Shown in pieces: positions 1-5,788 of a stretch of 8,578 bases of DNA; the stretch's first letter is position 1; every line of letters begins with the position of its first letter. The stretch spans positions 1 to 8,578 of the forward strand of contig CAKSPP010000045.1 in the NCBI GenBank assembly GCA_934481505.1. The letters run 5' to 3'. Both the position numbers and the translations under genes were made by a program. Under the pieces are notes generated by a model that saw only the letters and a list, made by a program, of their open reading frames with translations, was not told the origin of the DNA and did not search any database. This DNA comes from an uncultured Eubacteriales bacterium (lineage in GTDB: Bacteria > Bacillota > Clostridia > Oscillospirales > UBA644).

Positions 1-384
1 AGATATTCGGCAGCACGGGCAAAGCTCGAAGCAAAGAATAAAAAGCCGAAATGCACAAATAAAAAAGCGAAGATTTCAAACAGGAAAGCGGCTTTTGTTC
101 TGAAATATTATAAAGTTGATACGGCAATCAGCCTTGTGTACGCCGTCGCCGATATTATCGCAGGAATTTTCTTTGACGGAATTCTTTGTATAGGAATAAT
201 GCCCGTCGCATTACATTTTATGATTTCAAATGCAATCCTCTATAATATTCAAGAGTCTCTTTCCGTTTCGCAGGAAGAAAAAGATATATTGGAGCATTGG
301 AAACTGAGGAATATTTACTCTTTTATTATTGCATTTTTATCCGTTATTATTATTGCGGTTGCGTGCACGGGGACTTCGGTTTGA
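1..384 (+). CDS. Partial membrane protein (5' end outside window)
   Basis: I do not recognise this protein. The reading frame is open from base 1 to a TGA at 382-384, giving 127 residues of what looks like the C-terminal part of a longer protein. A GTG at 136 could be read as a start, but no Shine-Dalgarno sequence precedes it and the codons upstream look equally coding, so a truncated gene is more likely. The visible part begins with a Lys/Arg-rich stretch (about residues 1-40). Two closely spaced hydrophobic segments follow (about 43-58 and 61-80), then a charged linker (about 84-104) and a last hydrophobic helix (about 106-123). This suggests an integral membrane protein with a basic cytoplasmic segment. 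The terminator at 445-482 could end its transcript. Confidence 0.5.
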   Translation, partial: RYSAARAKLEAKNKKPKCTNKKAKISNRKAAFVLKYYKVDTAISLVYAVADIIAGIFFDGILCIGIMPVALHFMISNAILYNIQESLSVSQEEKDILEHWKLRNIYSFIIAFLSVIIIAVACTGTSV

Positions 385-413
385 TAAAATAAAAAACGGA
401 AATCTGGTTTTCA

Positions 414-441
414 GTGAAGAGTGAAAAGTGAAGAGTGAAAA
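414..441. repeat. Heptad tandem repeat (GTGAARA)4
   Basis: Four consecutive heptamers alternate GTGAAGA and GTGAAAA, which makes an exact duplication of a 14-base unit (414-427 and 428-441). A decayed fifth copy follows (AGTAAAA). It lies in noncoding DNA between a gene end and a terminator. I see no coding role; it is a simple-sequence repeat of unknown function. Confidence 0.75.
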
Positions 442-444
442 AGT

Positions 445-482
445 AAAAATCGGCAAAACCCGTTTGAGTTTTGCCGATTTTT
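445..482 (-). terminator. Bidirectional intrinsic terminator after tRNA-Leu
   Basis: A perfect 15-bp inverted repeat (445-459 with 468-482) has an 8-base loop and A/T tails on both sides. On the minus strand it directly follows the tRNA-Leu and shares one base with the encoded CCA end. On the plus strand it can end the transcript of the partial membrane-protein gene. Confidence 0.85.
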
Positions 483-568
483 GGTGCACCTGACAGGAAT
501 CGAACCTGCACCGAGTCGCCCCGACCAGAACCTGAATCTGGCGCGTCTGCCTGTTCCGCCACAGGTGC
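482..568 (-). tRNA. tRNA-Leu (anticodon CAG)
   Basis: Read on the minus strand, the sequence folds into a class II (long variable arm) tRNA of 87 nt including an encoded CCA. The 7-bp acceptor stem pairs GCACCTG (568-562) with CAGGTGC (492-486). The D arm contains GGCGGAACAGGCAGACGC. The anticodon stem CCAGA/TCTGG encloses a loop with CAG at 534-532, which reads CUG leucine codons. The extended variable arm follows, then a T arm with GCAGG, TTCGATT and CCTGT. The discriminator base is A (485) and CCA occupies 484-482. The gene starts 20 bp after the stop codon of the minus-strand hydrolase gene, so it may be cotranscribed with it or use its own promoter near 588-593. A terminator follows immediately. 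Confidence 0.97.
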
Positions 569-587
569 ATATACCGCTTTCGCGGTT

Positions 588-593
588 ATTATA
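588..593 (-). promoter_or_regulatory. Possible -10 box for the tRNA-Leu gene
   Basis: A perfect TATAAT on the minus strand overlaps the stop codon of the hydrolase gene, 19 bp before the tRNA 5' end. No good -35 hexamer lies at the right distance, so this is tentative. Between it and the tRNA is a 5-bp hairpin, ACCGC-GAAA-GCGGT, with a GNRA tetraloop, possibly part of a short tRNA leader. Confidence 0.3.
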
Positions 594-1353
594 AACTTAA
601 AGTTACCGATATCGGAAAATGGTCGGAAAGCCATATTCCGTCAAGTTTATCGTCCCAGACGTCGGGCTCGGAAACTGTTTTCGCCGTATTTTCATCGGTA
701 AAGATATAATCTATTTTTTTCATTTCGCCGCGGTTCATAAAGCCGTGACGGGTAAGAGTGAGTTTCTTTGTATGGTCGACCATAACGGGGTCGGTATTTG
801 CGTAGCAAAGTTTTATCGTCTCGCTTGACGGGGCGACATTGAAATCTCCTGCCATAATAAAAGGCATTTCGCTTTTCTTCATATCGTCCGAAAGTCTTTT
901 AAGCACTTTTTGGACACCGAGATAAGCGGCGTCTTCGAAAATATCGAGGTGGACATTATAAACGCGGAAAACCTTGCCCGTTGCCTTTTCTTTAAGAAAA
1001 GCGACGGTGCAGATTCTCGGATATTCGCTCTGGCAGTCAAAGCGTGAACCGGGAGTATAGGGTTCGTTTGAGAGCCAGAAAGTATCAAAACCGAGAAGCT
1101 CGATTGTGGCGTTGTTTATCATTATCGCCATCATCTCGCCGGTGTAGTCTTCTTCTCTGCCCGTACCTATTATAGTATGTCCGTGAAAATGAGCGTTGAA
1201 AAAGTCGCGGATACTTTCGGTCATTTCCTGAAAACAAACGACATCGGGATTTTCATCGTCGAGTTTTTTGAATATCATTCCTATTCTGTGGATAAGTGCG
1301 TTCTGCTCGTCGGCATACCATGCACCTCTGATATTGAAAGTCGTAAATTTCAA
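589..1353 (-). CDS. Endonuclease/exonuclease/phosphatase-fold metal-dependent hydrolase
   Basis: This belongs to the EEP superfamily (exonuclease III, DNase I, inositol-phosphatase and related sugar- or lipid-phosphatase folds), which hydrolyse phosphoester bonds with a divalent metal. The visible motifs come in the expected order, numbered from the TTG start: FNIRG near residue 6 (metal-side Asn7), QEM with metal-binding Glu43, NVHLD near 133-137 (catalytic His135), GDFN at 169-172 (Asp170, Asn172), IDYIF at 214-218, and SDHFPI at 243-248 (Asp244, His245). The length of 254 residues is typical of small bacterial members, and no signal peptide is seen, so it is probably cytoplasmic. The substrate cannot be told from sequence. 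I prefer the TTG at 1353: it is preceded by GGGGTG at good spacing and gives the usual MKF-TFNIRG start. A GTG at 1362 is the alternative but has no ribosome binding site. It has its own promoter (1386-1414). Confidence 0.9.
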   Translation of the reverse strand: MKFTTFNIRGAWYADEQNALIHRIGMIFKKLDDENPDVVCFQEMTESIRDFFNAHFHGHTIIGTGREEDYTGEMMAIMINNATIELLGFDTFWLSNEPYTPGSRFDCQSEYPRICTVAFLKEKATGKVFRVYNVHLDIFEDAAYLGVQKVLKRLSDDMKKSEMPFIMAGDFNVAPSSETIKLCYANTDPVMVDHTKKLTLTRHGFMNRGEMKKIDYIFTDENTAKTVSEPDVWDDKLDGIWLSDHFPISVTLSL

Positions 1354-1385
1354 GAAAAACACCCCGTAATTTTGATGACTATGCT

Positions 1386-1414
1386 ATTTTATCAAAAAAC
1401 GGAAAAAAAGTCAA
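1386..1414 (-). promoter_or_regulatory. Promoter of the EEP hydrolase gene
   Basis: On the minus strand, TTGACT (1414-1409), a 17-bp spacer and TAAAAT (1391-1386) form a good housekeeping-sigma promoter, with initiation expected near 1379. The leader would be only about 25 nt. The -35 element starts at the base right after the asnB terminator hairpin, and the T-run in the spacer doubles as the terminator's U-tract. Confidence 0.7.
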
Positions 1415-1443
1415 GGCATTTTTCAATTTCTTTGAAAAATGCC
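1415..1443 (-). terminator. Intrinsic terminator of asnB
   Basis: A perfect 12-bp inverted repeat (1432-1443 with 1415-1426) with a 5-base loop lies 13 bp past the asnB stop codon. On the minus strand it is followed by TTGAC and a run of seven Ts. Confidence 0.8.
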
Positions 1444-1456
1444 CCGGTATGAAATC

Positions 1457-3034
1457 TTATTTTCCGCTGTCGCCGTAGTTCGAAAGAACTCTTGCGGAGG
1501 GGTCGGAGACGTTACAGCCTTCCCACTCTTTGTTCGGCATCCAGAAATCTTTTATCATTTCCGCCTGACCCGGATAATATTTTTCGAATATTTCGCGGTA
1601 AAGGAGCGATTCTTTTGTGAACGGCGTTGCGTAGGAATATTTCTTATAAAGTTTTTCCGCCTCTTCGTCGGTATATTTCGTTTCGGCGTATTCCTTTATA
1701 TAATCGACCATAGAATGACCGACGGCATCGGAAAACGCTGCTTTTTCTCTGAAAAGAATATCGTGCGGCAGCCAGTCGCCCTCAAAAGCGTGGCGGAGAA
1801 GATATTTTCCTTTGTTGTATTTGTTCATTTTGAGTTCGGGAGAAACATGCATGACATAATCGACAAAATCGAGGTCTCCGAACGGAACTCTCGCTTCAAG
1901 GCTGTTTACCGAAATGCAGCGGTCGGCGCGCAGAACGTCGTACATATAAAGTTCTCTTATTCTCTTCTGCGACTCTTTCTGGAAAGCGTCGGCGGACGGA
2001 GCGAAATCGGTATATTTATATCCGAAAAGTTCGTCGGAAATTTCGCCGGTAAGAAGCACTTTAAGGTCGGTATGTTCATGGATATATTTGCAGACAAGAT
2101 ACATTCCGATGCTTGCTCTGACGGTCGTTATATCGAATGTTCCGAGAAGAGCTATAACAGGCTCGACGGCGGCAACCGCTTCTTCCGCGGTCATTATTAC
2201 CTCGGTATGGTCGGCACCGATATAGTCGGCGACTTCCCTTGCATAACGCAGGTCGATAGCGTCCTTTTCCATACCTATCGCAAAGGTTTTAATCGGTTTT
2301 TTGAGGATTTTTGCGGCAACAGAGCAGACAAGAGAGCTGTCAAGACCGCCGGAAAGAAGAAAGCCTACGGGAGAGTCGCTGTCAAGGCGTTTTTCGATAC
2401 CCGCAACAAGTTTTTCTTTTATGTTCTTGCAGACGGTTTCAAGGTCGTCGGAAAGATAGCTTTCGGCTGCGGCAATATCGCGGTAGCAGACGAATTTTTC
2501 ACCGTCGAAATAGTGTCCCGGAGGGAAAGGCATTACCTTATCGCAAAGTCCGACAAGGTTTTTTGCCTCGCTCGCAAAAAGGTAAGCACCGTCTCTTTTG
2601 CCGTAGAAAAGCGGACGGATTCCGATAGGGTCTCTTGCGGCGATATATTTTTCTTTTTCGCCGTCGTAAATAATCATCGCGAATTCGGCGTCGAGTCTTT
2701 CGAACATTTTAACGCCGTATTTTTCGTAGAGCGGCAGAATTATTTCGCAGTCGCTGTCGCTTTTGAAGGTATATCCCTCTTTTTCGAGTTCGGCTTTTTC
2801 TTTTCTGAAACCGTAAAGCTCGCCGTTGCAGACGACATAGCTTTTTCCTCTCGAAAACGGCTGCATACCCTCTTTTGAAAGTCCCATTATCGCAAGACGG
2901 TGAAAGCCGAGATAGCCTTTCCCGGTATCGACAACGGCGGACATATCGGGACCTCTCGAAATTGTTTTCAAAAAGCCCTCTTCAAACTCTTTTTTCGACG
3001 CGACATAGTCGGTCATACCCATTACAGAACACAT
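1457..3034 (-). CDS. asnB: Asparagine synthase, glutamine-hydrolysing (AsnB)
   Basis: It converts aspartate, glutamine and ATP to asparagine, glutamate, AMP and PPi in the cytoplasm. The N-terminal class II glutaminase domain (about residues 2-190) starts with the nucleophile Cys2 (MCSVMG). It shows the substrate-binding HRLAIM (45-50), NGELYG (70-75), SDSDCE (92-97) and DAEFAM (115-120). The synthetase domain carries the PP-loop SGGLDSS (228-234), then LLTGEISDELFGYKY and SLEARVPFGD. The length of 525 residues is close to the usual AsnB size. I chose the ATG at 3034 because processing must expose Cys2 and because AAGGAGG lies nine bases upstream; the frame runs further upstream only into the T-box terminator. 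It lies downstream of glnN on the same strand, which supplies its glutamine. Expression is expected to rise when tRNA-Asn is uncharged, through the T-box at 3052-3319. Confidence 0.97.
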   Translation of the reverse strand: MCSVMGMTDYVASKKEFEEGFLKTISRGPDMSAVVDTGKGYLGFHRLAIMGLSKEGMQPFSRGKSYVVCNGELYGFRKEKAELEKEGYTFKSDSDCEIILPLYEKYGVKMFERLDAEFAMIIYDGEKEKYIAARDPIGIRPLFYGKRDGAYLFASEAKNLVGLCDKVMPFPPGHYFDGEKFVCYRDIAAAESYLSDDLETVCKNIKEKLVAGIEKRLDSDSPVGFLLSGGLDSSLVCSVAAKILKKPIKTFAIGMEKDAIDLRYAREVADYIGADHTEVIMTAEEAVAAVEPVIALLGTFDITTVRASIGMYLVCKYIHEHTDLKVLLTGEISDELFGYKYTDFAPSADAFQKESQKRIRELYMYDVLRADRCISVNSLEARVPFGDLDFVDYVMHVSPELKMNKYNKGKYLLRHAFEGDWLPHDILFREKAAFSDAVGHSMVDYIKEYAETKYTDEEAEKLYKKYSYATPFTKESLLYREIFEKYYPGQAEMIKDFWMPNKEWEGCNVSDPSARVLSNYGDSGK

Positions 3035-3051
3035 AGACGGTTTCCTCCTTA

Positions 3052-3109
3052 AAAATAAAAATACAGCTATCGACTCTATCGCTTTCAACAATAGGACGAG
3101 TAGCTGTAT
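3052..3109 (-). terminator. Regulated terminator of the asnB T-box
   Basis: The 9-bp outer stem (3101-3109 with 3061-3069) has an imperfect inner helix and a TTTTATTTTT tail (3060-3051). Its 5' part overlaps the T-box antiterminator strand CCTATT (3094-3089), so the two folds exclude each other. It ends 17 bp before the asnB start codon. Confidence 0.85.
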
Positions 3110-3319
3110 CTCGCGGTGCCACCTATTTTACCCTGTCGGGTCTCTTTTTTCGGGCTCTGACAAGCCTCAGCCGATTTTACGCACGGCCTTACGACTTCCC
3201 TACTCGTTTCCTTTCAGGTCGCAACTCCGAAGTGTTCTTCAACACGGTTTTGCGGCAATACTCTCAGCTGCGATTGCTCTCTGTACGCAAGTGACGGTGT
3301 TTACTTTTCTTCATCATCG
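3052..3319 (-). ncRNA. T-box riboswitch, Asn-specific, controlling asnB
   Basis: This leader RNA senses uncharged tRNA and fills most of the gap between glnN and asnB. The minus strand carries the T-box core TAGGTGGCACCGCG (3125-3112). Its bulge TGGC (3121-3118) would pair with the tRNA 3' end; the variable base C matches a G discriminator, as found in tRNA-Asn. Stem I shows AGAGAGC, a GCTGAGAG distal-loop motif and a specifier region TTGAAGAACACTTCGGAG, in which AAC (3236-3234) is an asparagine codon followed by A. The antiterminator pairs AATAGG with CCTATT around the core. The competing terminator pairs ATACAGCTA (3109-3101) with TAGCTGTAT (3069-3061), followed by a T-rich tail just before the asnB ribosome binding site. 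Both selection points and the downstream gene agree on asparagine. Confidence 0.95.
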
Positions 3320-3332
3320 TTTTTATGGGGTT

Positions 3333-3338
3333 ATTATA
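3333..3338 (-). promoter_or_regulatory. Candidate -10 box for the T-box/asnB transcript
   Basis: A TATAAT on the minus strand (3338-3333) would start transcription near 3326, just before the first T-box helix. It sits inside a GGGGT...ACCCC inverted repeat (3327-3344). No convincing -35 is found 16-19 bp upstream; the only TTGTCA (3377-3372) is too far away. Read-through from glnN is therefore possible, and I see no clear terminator between glnN and this site. Confidence 0.4.
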
Positions 3339-3387
3339 TACCCCGTTTTTTACGGTTTTTCGTGTTTTTTTTGACAAAAATGAAAAT

Positions 3388-5472
3388 TTACCTTACTCCG
3401 AAAAGAAGTTCTCCGTAAGACGGCAGAGGCCAGTATTTGGACGAAGTTACCGTTTCGGCTTCGTCGACGCTTGCTCTGAGAGACTGCATTTTCATAAATA
3501 CATCGGACTTATATTCCTGTGCTTCTTCGAGAAGGTCTTTTTTATCGGAAACTCTGATAAGAGCCTCTTCAAGTTCGCCGACTTTATCGTAAATTCCGGA
3601 AGAAAGGGCGGAAAGTTTCTTTGCTCTTTCTTCTTCATAGGAAGAAACACCGAATTCTTTCTGGACAAGTGCGGTTTCGAGAAGTTCTTTCGTATAAGAA
3701 GAGATTGCCGGAAGAATTTCGTGGTTTACCATATCTATCATGGTCAAAGCTTCGATATGGATTACTTTCGAATAGTTTTCGAGCAGAATTTCATATCTTG
3801 CGTGAAGTTCGACTTCGGTAAATACTTTATGTGAAGTGAGAAGTTTTACATTCTTTTCGGCAAGGAGATAAGGCACGCAGTCGGGAGTGCTGCGGAGGTT
3901 GAGAAGGCCTCTCTTTTCCGCTTCGTCAAGCCATGCGGCGTCATATCCGTTTCCGTTGAAGATAATTCTCTTGTGGTCTTTTATAGTGCGGCGGATAAGT
4001 TTGTTCAACGCGTCTGTAAAGTCTTTTGCTCCTTCAAGTTCGTCGGCGTAAGATTTAAGGCTTTCGGCAACGGCAGTATTGAGCATGGTGTTGATGCTCG
4101 AAATGGAAGCACTTGAACCGAGCATACGGAATTCAAACTTGTTGCCGGTGAAAGCAAAGGGAGACGTTCTGTTTCTGTCGGTTGTGTCTTTCGTGAAACG
4201 CGGAAGAACGTGAACGCCGACTTTCATCTGAACCTTTTCTTTTGCGTCGTATGCGGTTCCCGTTTCGATAGATTCGAGAATTTCGGTAAGCTCTTCGCCG
4301 AGAAACATCGAAACGACTGCCGGAGGAGCTTCGTTTGCACCGAGACGGTGGTCATTGCCGGCACCGCAGGCGGAAATTCTGATAAGATCCTGATAGTTAT
4401 CGACAGCCTTAATTACGGCACACAAAAACAGCAAAAACTGTGCGTTGTCGTAAGGAGTTTCGCCCGGTTCGAGAAGGTTTACGCCGGTGTTTGTCGAAAT
4501 CGACCAGTTGTTATGTTTACCGCTTCCGTTGACGCCCGCGAACGGTTTTTCGTGAAGCAGGCAGACCATTCCGTGCTTTTTGGCAATTTTCTGCATAAGC
4601 TCCATTGTGAGCTGGTTATGGTCGGCGGCGATATTTGTGGTTGTGAATATCGGGGCAAGCTCGTGCTGAGCGGGAGCGACTTCGTTATGCTCGGTGTTTG
4701 CGTAAATTCCGAGCTTCCAGAGTTCTTCGTTAAGGTCTTTCATGAAGTCTGCGACCTGCGTTTTTATAACGCCGAAATAGTGGTCGTCGAGCTCCTGACC
4801 TTTCGGGGGCATTGCTCCGAAAAGGGTTCTGCCGGTATAGATAAGGTCTTTTCTTTTATCGTAAAGGTCTTTCGGGATAAGGAAATATTCCTGTTCGGGT
4901 CCGACGGTCGATTTTACGGCGGTAACGTCGGTGTTTCCGAAGAGCTGCAAAACTCTTACGGCTTCTTTCGAAAGAGCTTCCATTGAACGGAGAAGCGGAG
5001 TCTTTTTGTCAAGAGCTTCGCCGCCGTAGGAACAGAACGCGGTCGGGATACAGAGAACGCCGTCCTTTATAAATACGTAGGAAGTCGGGTCCCAAGCGGT
5101 ATAGCCTCTTGCTTCAAAGGTTGCACGGAGTCCGCCGGACGGGAAACTCGACGCGTCGGGTTCGCCTTTTACAAGTTCTTTTCCGGAAAATTCCATTATA
5201 ACTTTGCCGTTGCCCGCAGGAGAAATAAAGCTGTCGTGCTTTTCGGCGGTTATTCCGGTCATAGGCTGGAACCAGTGGGTGTAGTGGGTCGCTCCGTTTT
5301 CGACAGCCCAGTCTTTCATTGCGTTAGCGATAACGTTGGCGTGTTCGATCGGCAGTCTTTTGCCGAGATCCATAGTTCTTTTCAATGCTTTGTAGGTGTC
5401 TTTCGGAAGTCTTGCCCTCATAACTTCTTCTCCGAATGCCAGGCAACCGAAATAATCGGGTATTGTTTTCAT
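3388..5472 (-). CDS. glnN: Glutamine synthetase type III (GSIII, GlnN)
   Basis: It catalyses ATP-dependent synthesis of glutamine from glutamate and ammonium, the main ammonia-assimilation step, as a large cytoplasmic oligomer. The length of 694 residues fits the type III family rather than the 440-470 residues of types I and II. Conserved catalytic-domain motifs are present: GPEQEYF (191-197, metal-binding Glu), NTEHNEVAPAQHE (259-271), the GSIII signature NGSGKHNNWS (315-324) and NRTSPFAFTGNKFEFR (434-449). The N-terminal FGEEVMRARLP (13-23) and a long helical, Glu/Lys-rich C-terminal region (about 560-680) are also typical of GSIII. The ATG at 5472 has AAGGAG six bases upstream. A consensus promoter (5582-5610) and a leader terminator (5516-5570) precede it. 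The ANTAR gene is divergent, and asnB lies downstream on the same strand. Confidence 0.97.
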   Translation of the reverse strand: MKTIPDYFGCLAFGEEVMRARLPKDTYKALKRTMDLGKRLPIEHANVIANAMKDWAVENGATHYTHWFQPMTGITAEKHDSFISPAGNGKVIMEFSGKELVKGEPDASSFPSGGLRATFEARGYTAWDPTSYVFIKDGVLCIPTAFCSYGGEALDKKTPLLRSMEALSKEAVRVLQLFGNTDVTAVKSTVGPEQEYFLIPKDLYDKRKDLIYTGRTLFGAMPPKGQELDDHYFGVIKTQVADFMKDLNEELWKLGIYANTEHNEVAPAQHELAPIFTTTNIAADHNQLTMELMQKIAKKHGMVCLLHEKPFAGVNGSGKHNNWSISTNTGVNLLEPGETPYDNAQFLLFLCAVIKAVDNYQDLIRISACGAGNDHRLGANEAPPAVVSMFLGEELTEILESIETGTAYDAKEKVQMKVGVHVLPRFTKDTTDRNRTSPFAFTGNKFEFRMLGSSASISSINTMLNTAVAESLKSYADELEGAKDFTDALNKLIRRTIKDHKRIIFNGNGYDAAWLDEAEKRGLLNLRSTPDCVPYLLAEKNVKLLTSHKVFTEVELHARYEILLENYSKVIHIEALTMIDMVNHEILPAISSYTKELLETALVQKEFGVSSYEEERAKKLSALSSGIYDKVGELEEALIRVSDKKDLLEEAQEYKSDVFMKMQSLRASVDEAETVTSSKYWPLPSYGELLFGVR

Positions 5473-5515
5473 AAATTTCTCCTTCTTTCCTTATTTTCTT
5501 TTTCTTTCCGATATC

Positions 5516-5570
5516 AAAAAAGCGGCAAAGGCACCACAGAAAACGTGACGCCTTTGCCAACCGCTTTTTT
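5516..5570 (-). terminator. Leader terminator (putative attenuator) of glnN
   Basis: On the minus strand AAAAAAGCGG (5570-5561), a 4-base bulge TTGG, and a 12-base arm (5556-5545) pair with 5537-5526 and CCGCTTTTTT (5525-5516) across a 7-base loop. The two blocks give 22 bp including two G-U pairs, ending in a run of six Ts. It starts only about five bases after the expected start site of the glnN promoter and ends 43 bp before the glnN start codon. A transcript from that promoter must pass through it to reach glnN. The hairpin has T-runs on both strands, so it can also block antisense transcription. Confidence 0.8.
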
Positions 5571-5581
5571 ATTATGGGAGG

Positions 5582-5610
5582 ATTATACCGCAATTTTTTT
5601 TCGTTGTCAA
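5582..5610 (-). promoter_or_regulatory. Consensus promoter of glnN
   Basis: On the minus strand a perfect TTGACA (5610-5605), exactly 17 bp, and a perfect TATAAT (5587-5582) form an ideal housekeeping-sigma promoter. The start site is expected near A5575. Such a strong promoter directly in front of a terminator suggests control by premature termination. Confidence 0.88.
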
Positions 5611-5626
5611 TACGATTTGAAAAAAG

Positions 5627-5656
5627 TTTACAAAGTTCACAAGTTTTTTACAAAGT
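5627..5656. repeat. Direct repeats upstream of the glnN promoter
   Basis: TTTACAAAGT occurs at 5627-5636 and 5647-5656, exactly 20 bp apart, with a related TCACAAGT at 5637-5644 between them. They lie about 50-80 bp upstream of the predicted glnN start. The near-two-turn spacing would suit a dimeric DNA-binding protein, but AT-rich background is also possible. Confidence 0.4.
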
Positions 5657-5713
5657 ATTTCATGCAAGAATAAGCAGAAAACTGCGGAATATATGTCAAC
5701 CGCAATATTTTTA

Positions 5714-5742
5714 CGATTTTGAACAGGGGCTTTACAAAATCG
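5714..5742. promoter_or_regulatory. Inverted repeat over the ANTAR-gene promoter (candidate operator)
   Basis: CGATTTTG (5714-5721) and CAAAATCG (5735-5742) are perfect inverted arms with 13 bp between them, so the arm centres are 21 bp apart (two helical turns). The right arm covers part of the -35 element TTTACA. A related half-site CGATTTGA occurs at 5613-5620 near the glnN promoter. No known operator consensus is recognised. Confidence 0.4.
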
Positions 5743-5759
5743 GATAAATGTGCTATGAT
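5731..5759 (+). promoter_or_regulatory. Promoter of the ANTAR regulator gene
   Basis: TTTACA (5731-5736), a 17-bp spacer and TATGAT (5754-5759) form a good housekeeping-sigma promoter. Initiation near 5766 leaves a leader of only about 23 nt before the start codon at 5789, containing AAGGAG (5774-5779). There is thus no room for attenuation of this gene. Confidence 0.75.
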
Positions 5760-5788
5760 AGAGTCAGAATATTAAGGAGAGATGGATA

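Noticed and set aside
350..634. Short open frames on both strands over the tRNA-Leu
   Set aside because: They read through the tRNA and terminator; the tRNA fold explains the sequence.
1439..2878. 479-residue open frame on the plus strand
   Set aside because: It is antisense to asnB, starts inside the asnB terminator, has no ribosome binding site and gives a Phe/Val/Arg/Lys-rich sequence without recognisable motifs. It is a shadow of asnB codon usage.
3325..3834. 169-residue open frame on the plus strand
   Set aside because: It runs across the T-box promoter region and antisense to the end of glnN; the composition is biased and the start lacks a ribosome binding site.
4210..4986. 258-residue open frame on the plus strand
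   Set aside because: It is antisense to glnN with no start signal or family resemblance; glnN is complete and conserved across the region.
5473..5581. Glutamine-sensing riboswitch (glnA or downstream-peptide type) in the glnN leader
   Set aside because: The leader is about 100 nt and contains only one long terminator hairpin; the three-helix junction and conserved bases expected of those RNAs are not seen.
5620..5660. GlnR-type operator upstream of glnN
   Set aside because: The TGTNA-N7-TNACA consensus is not met by the TTTACAAAGT repeats in either orientation.
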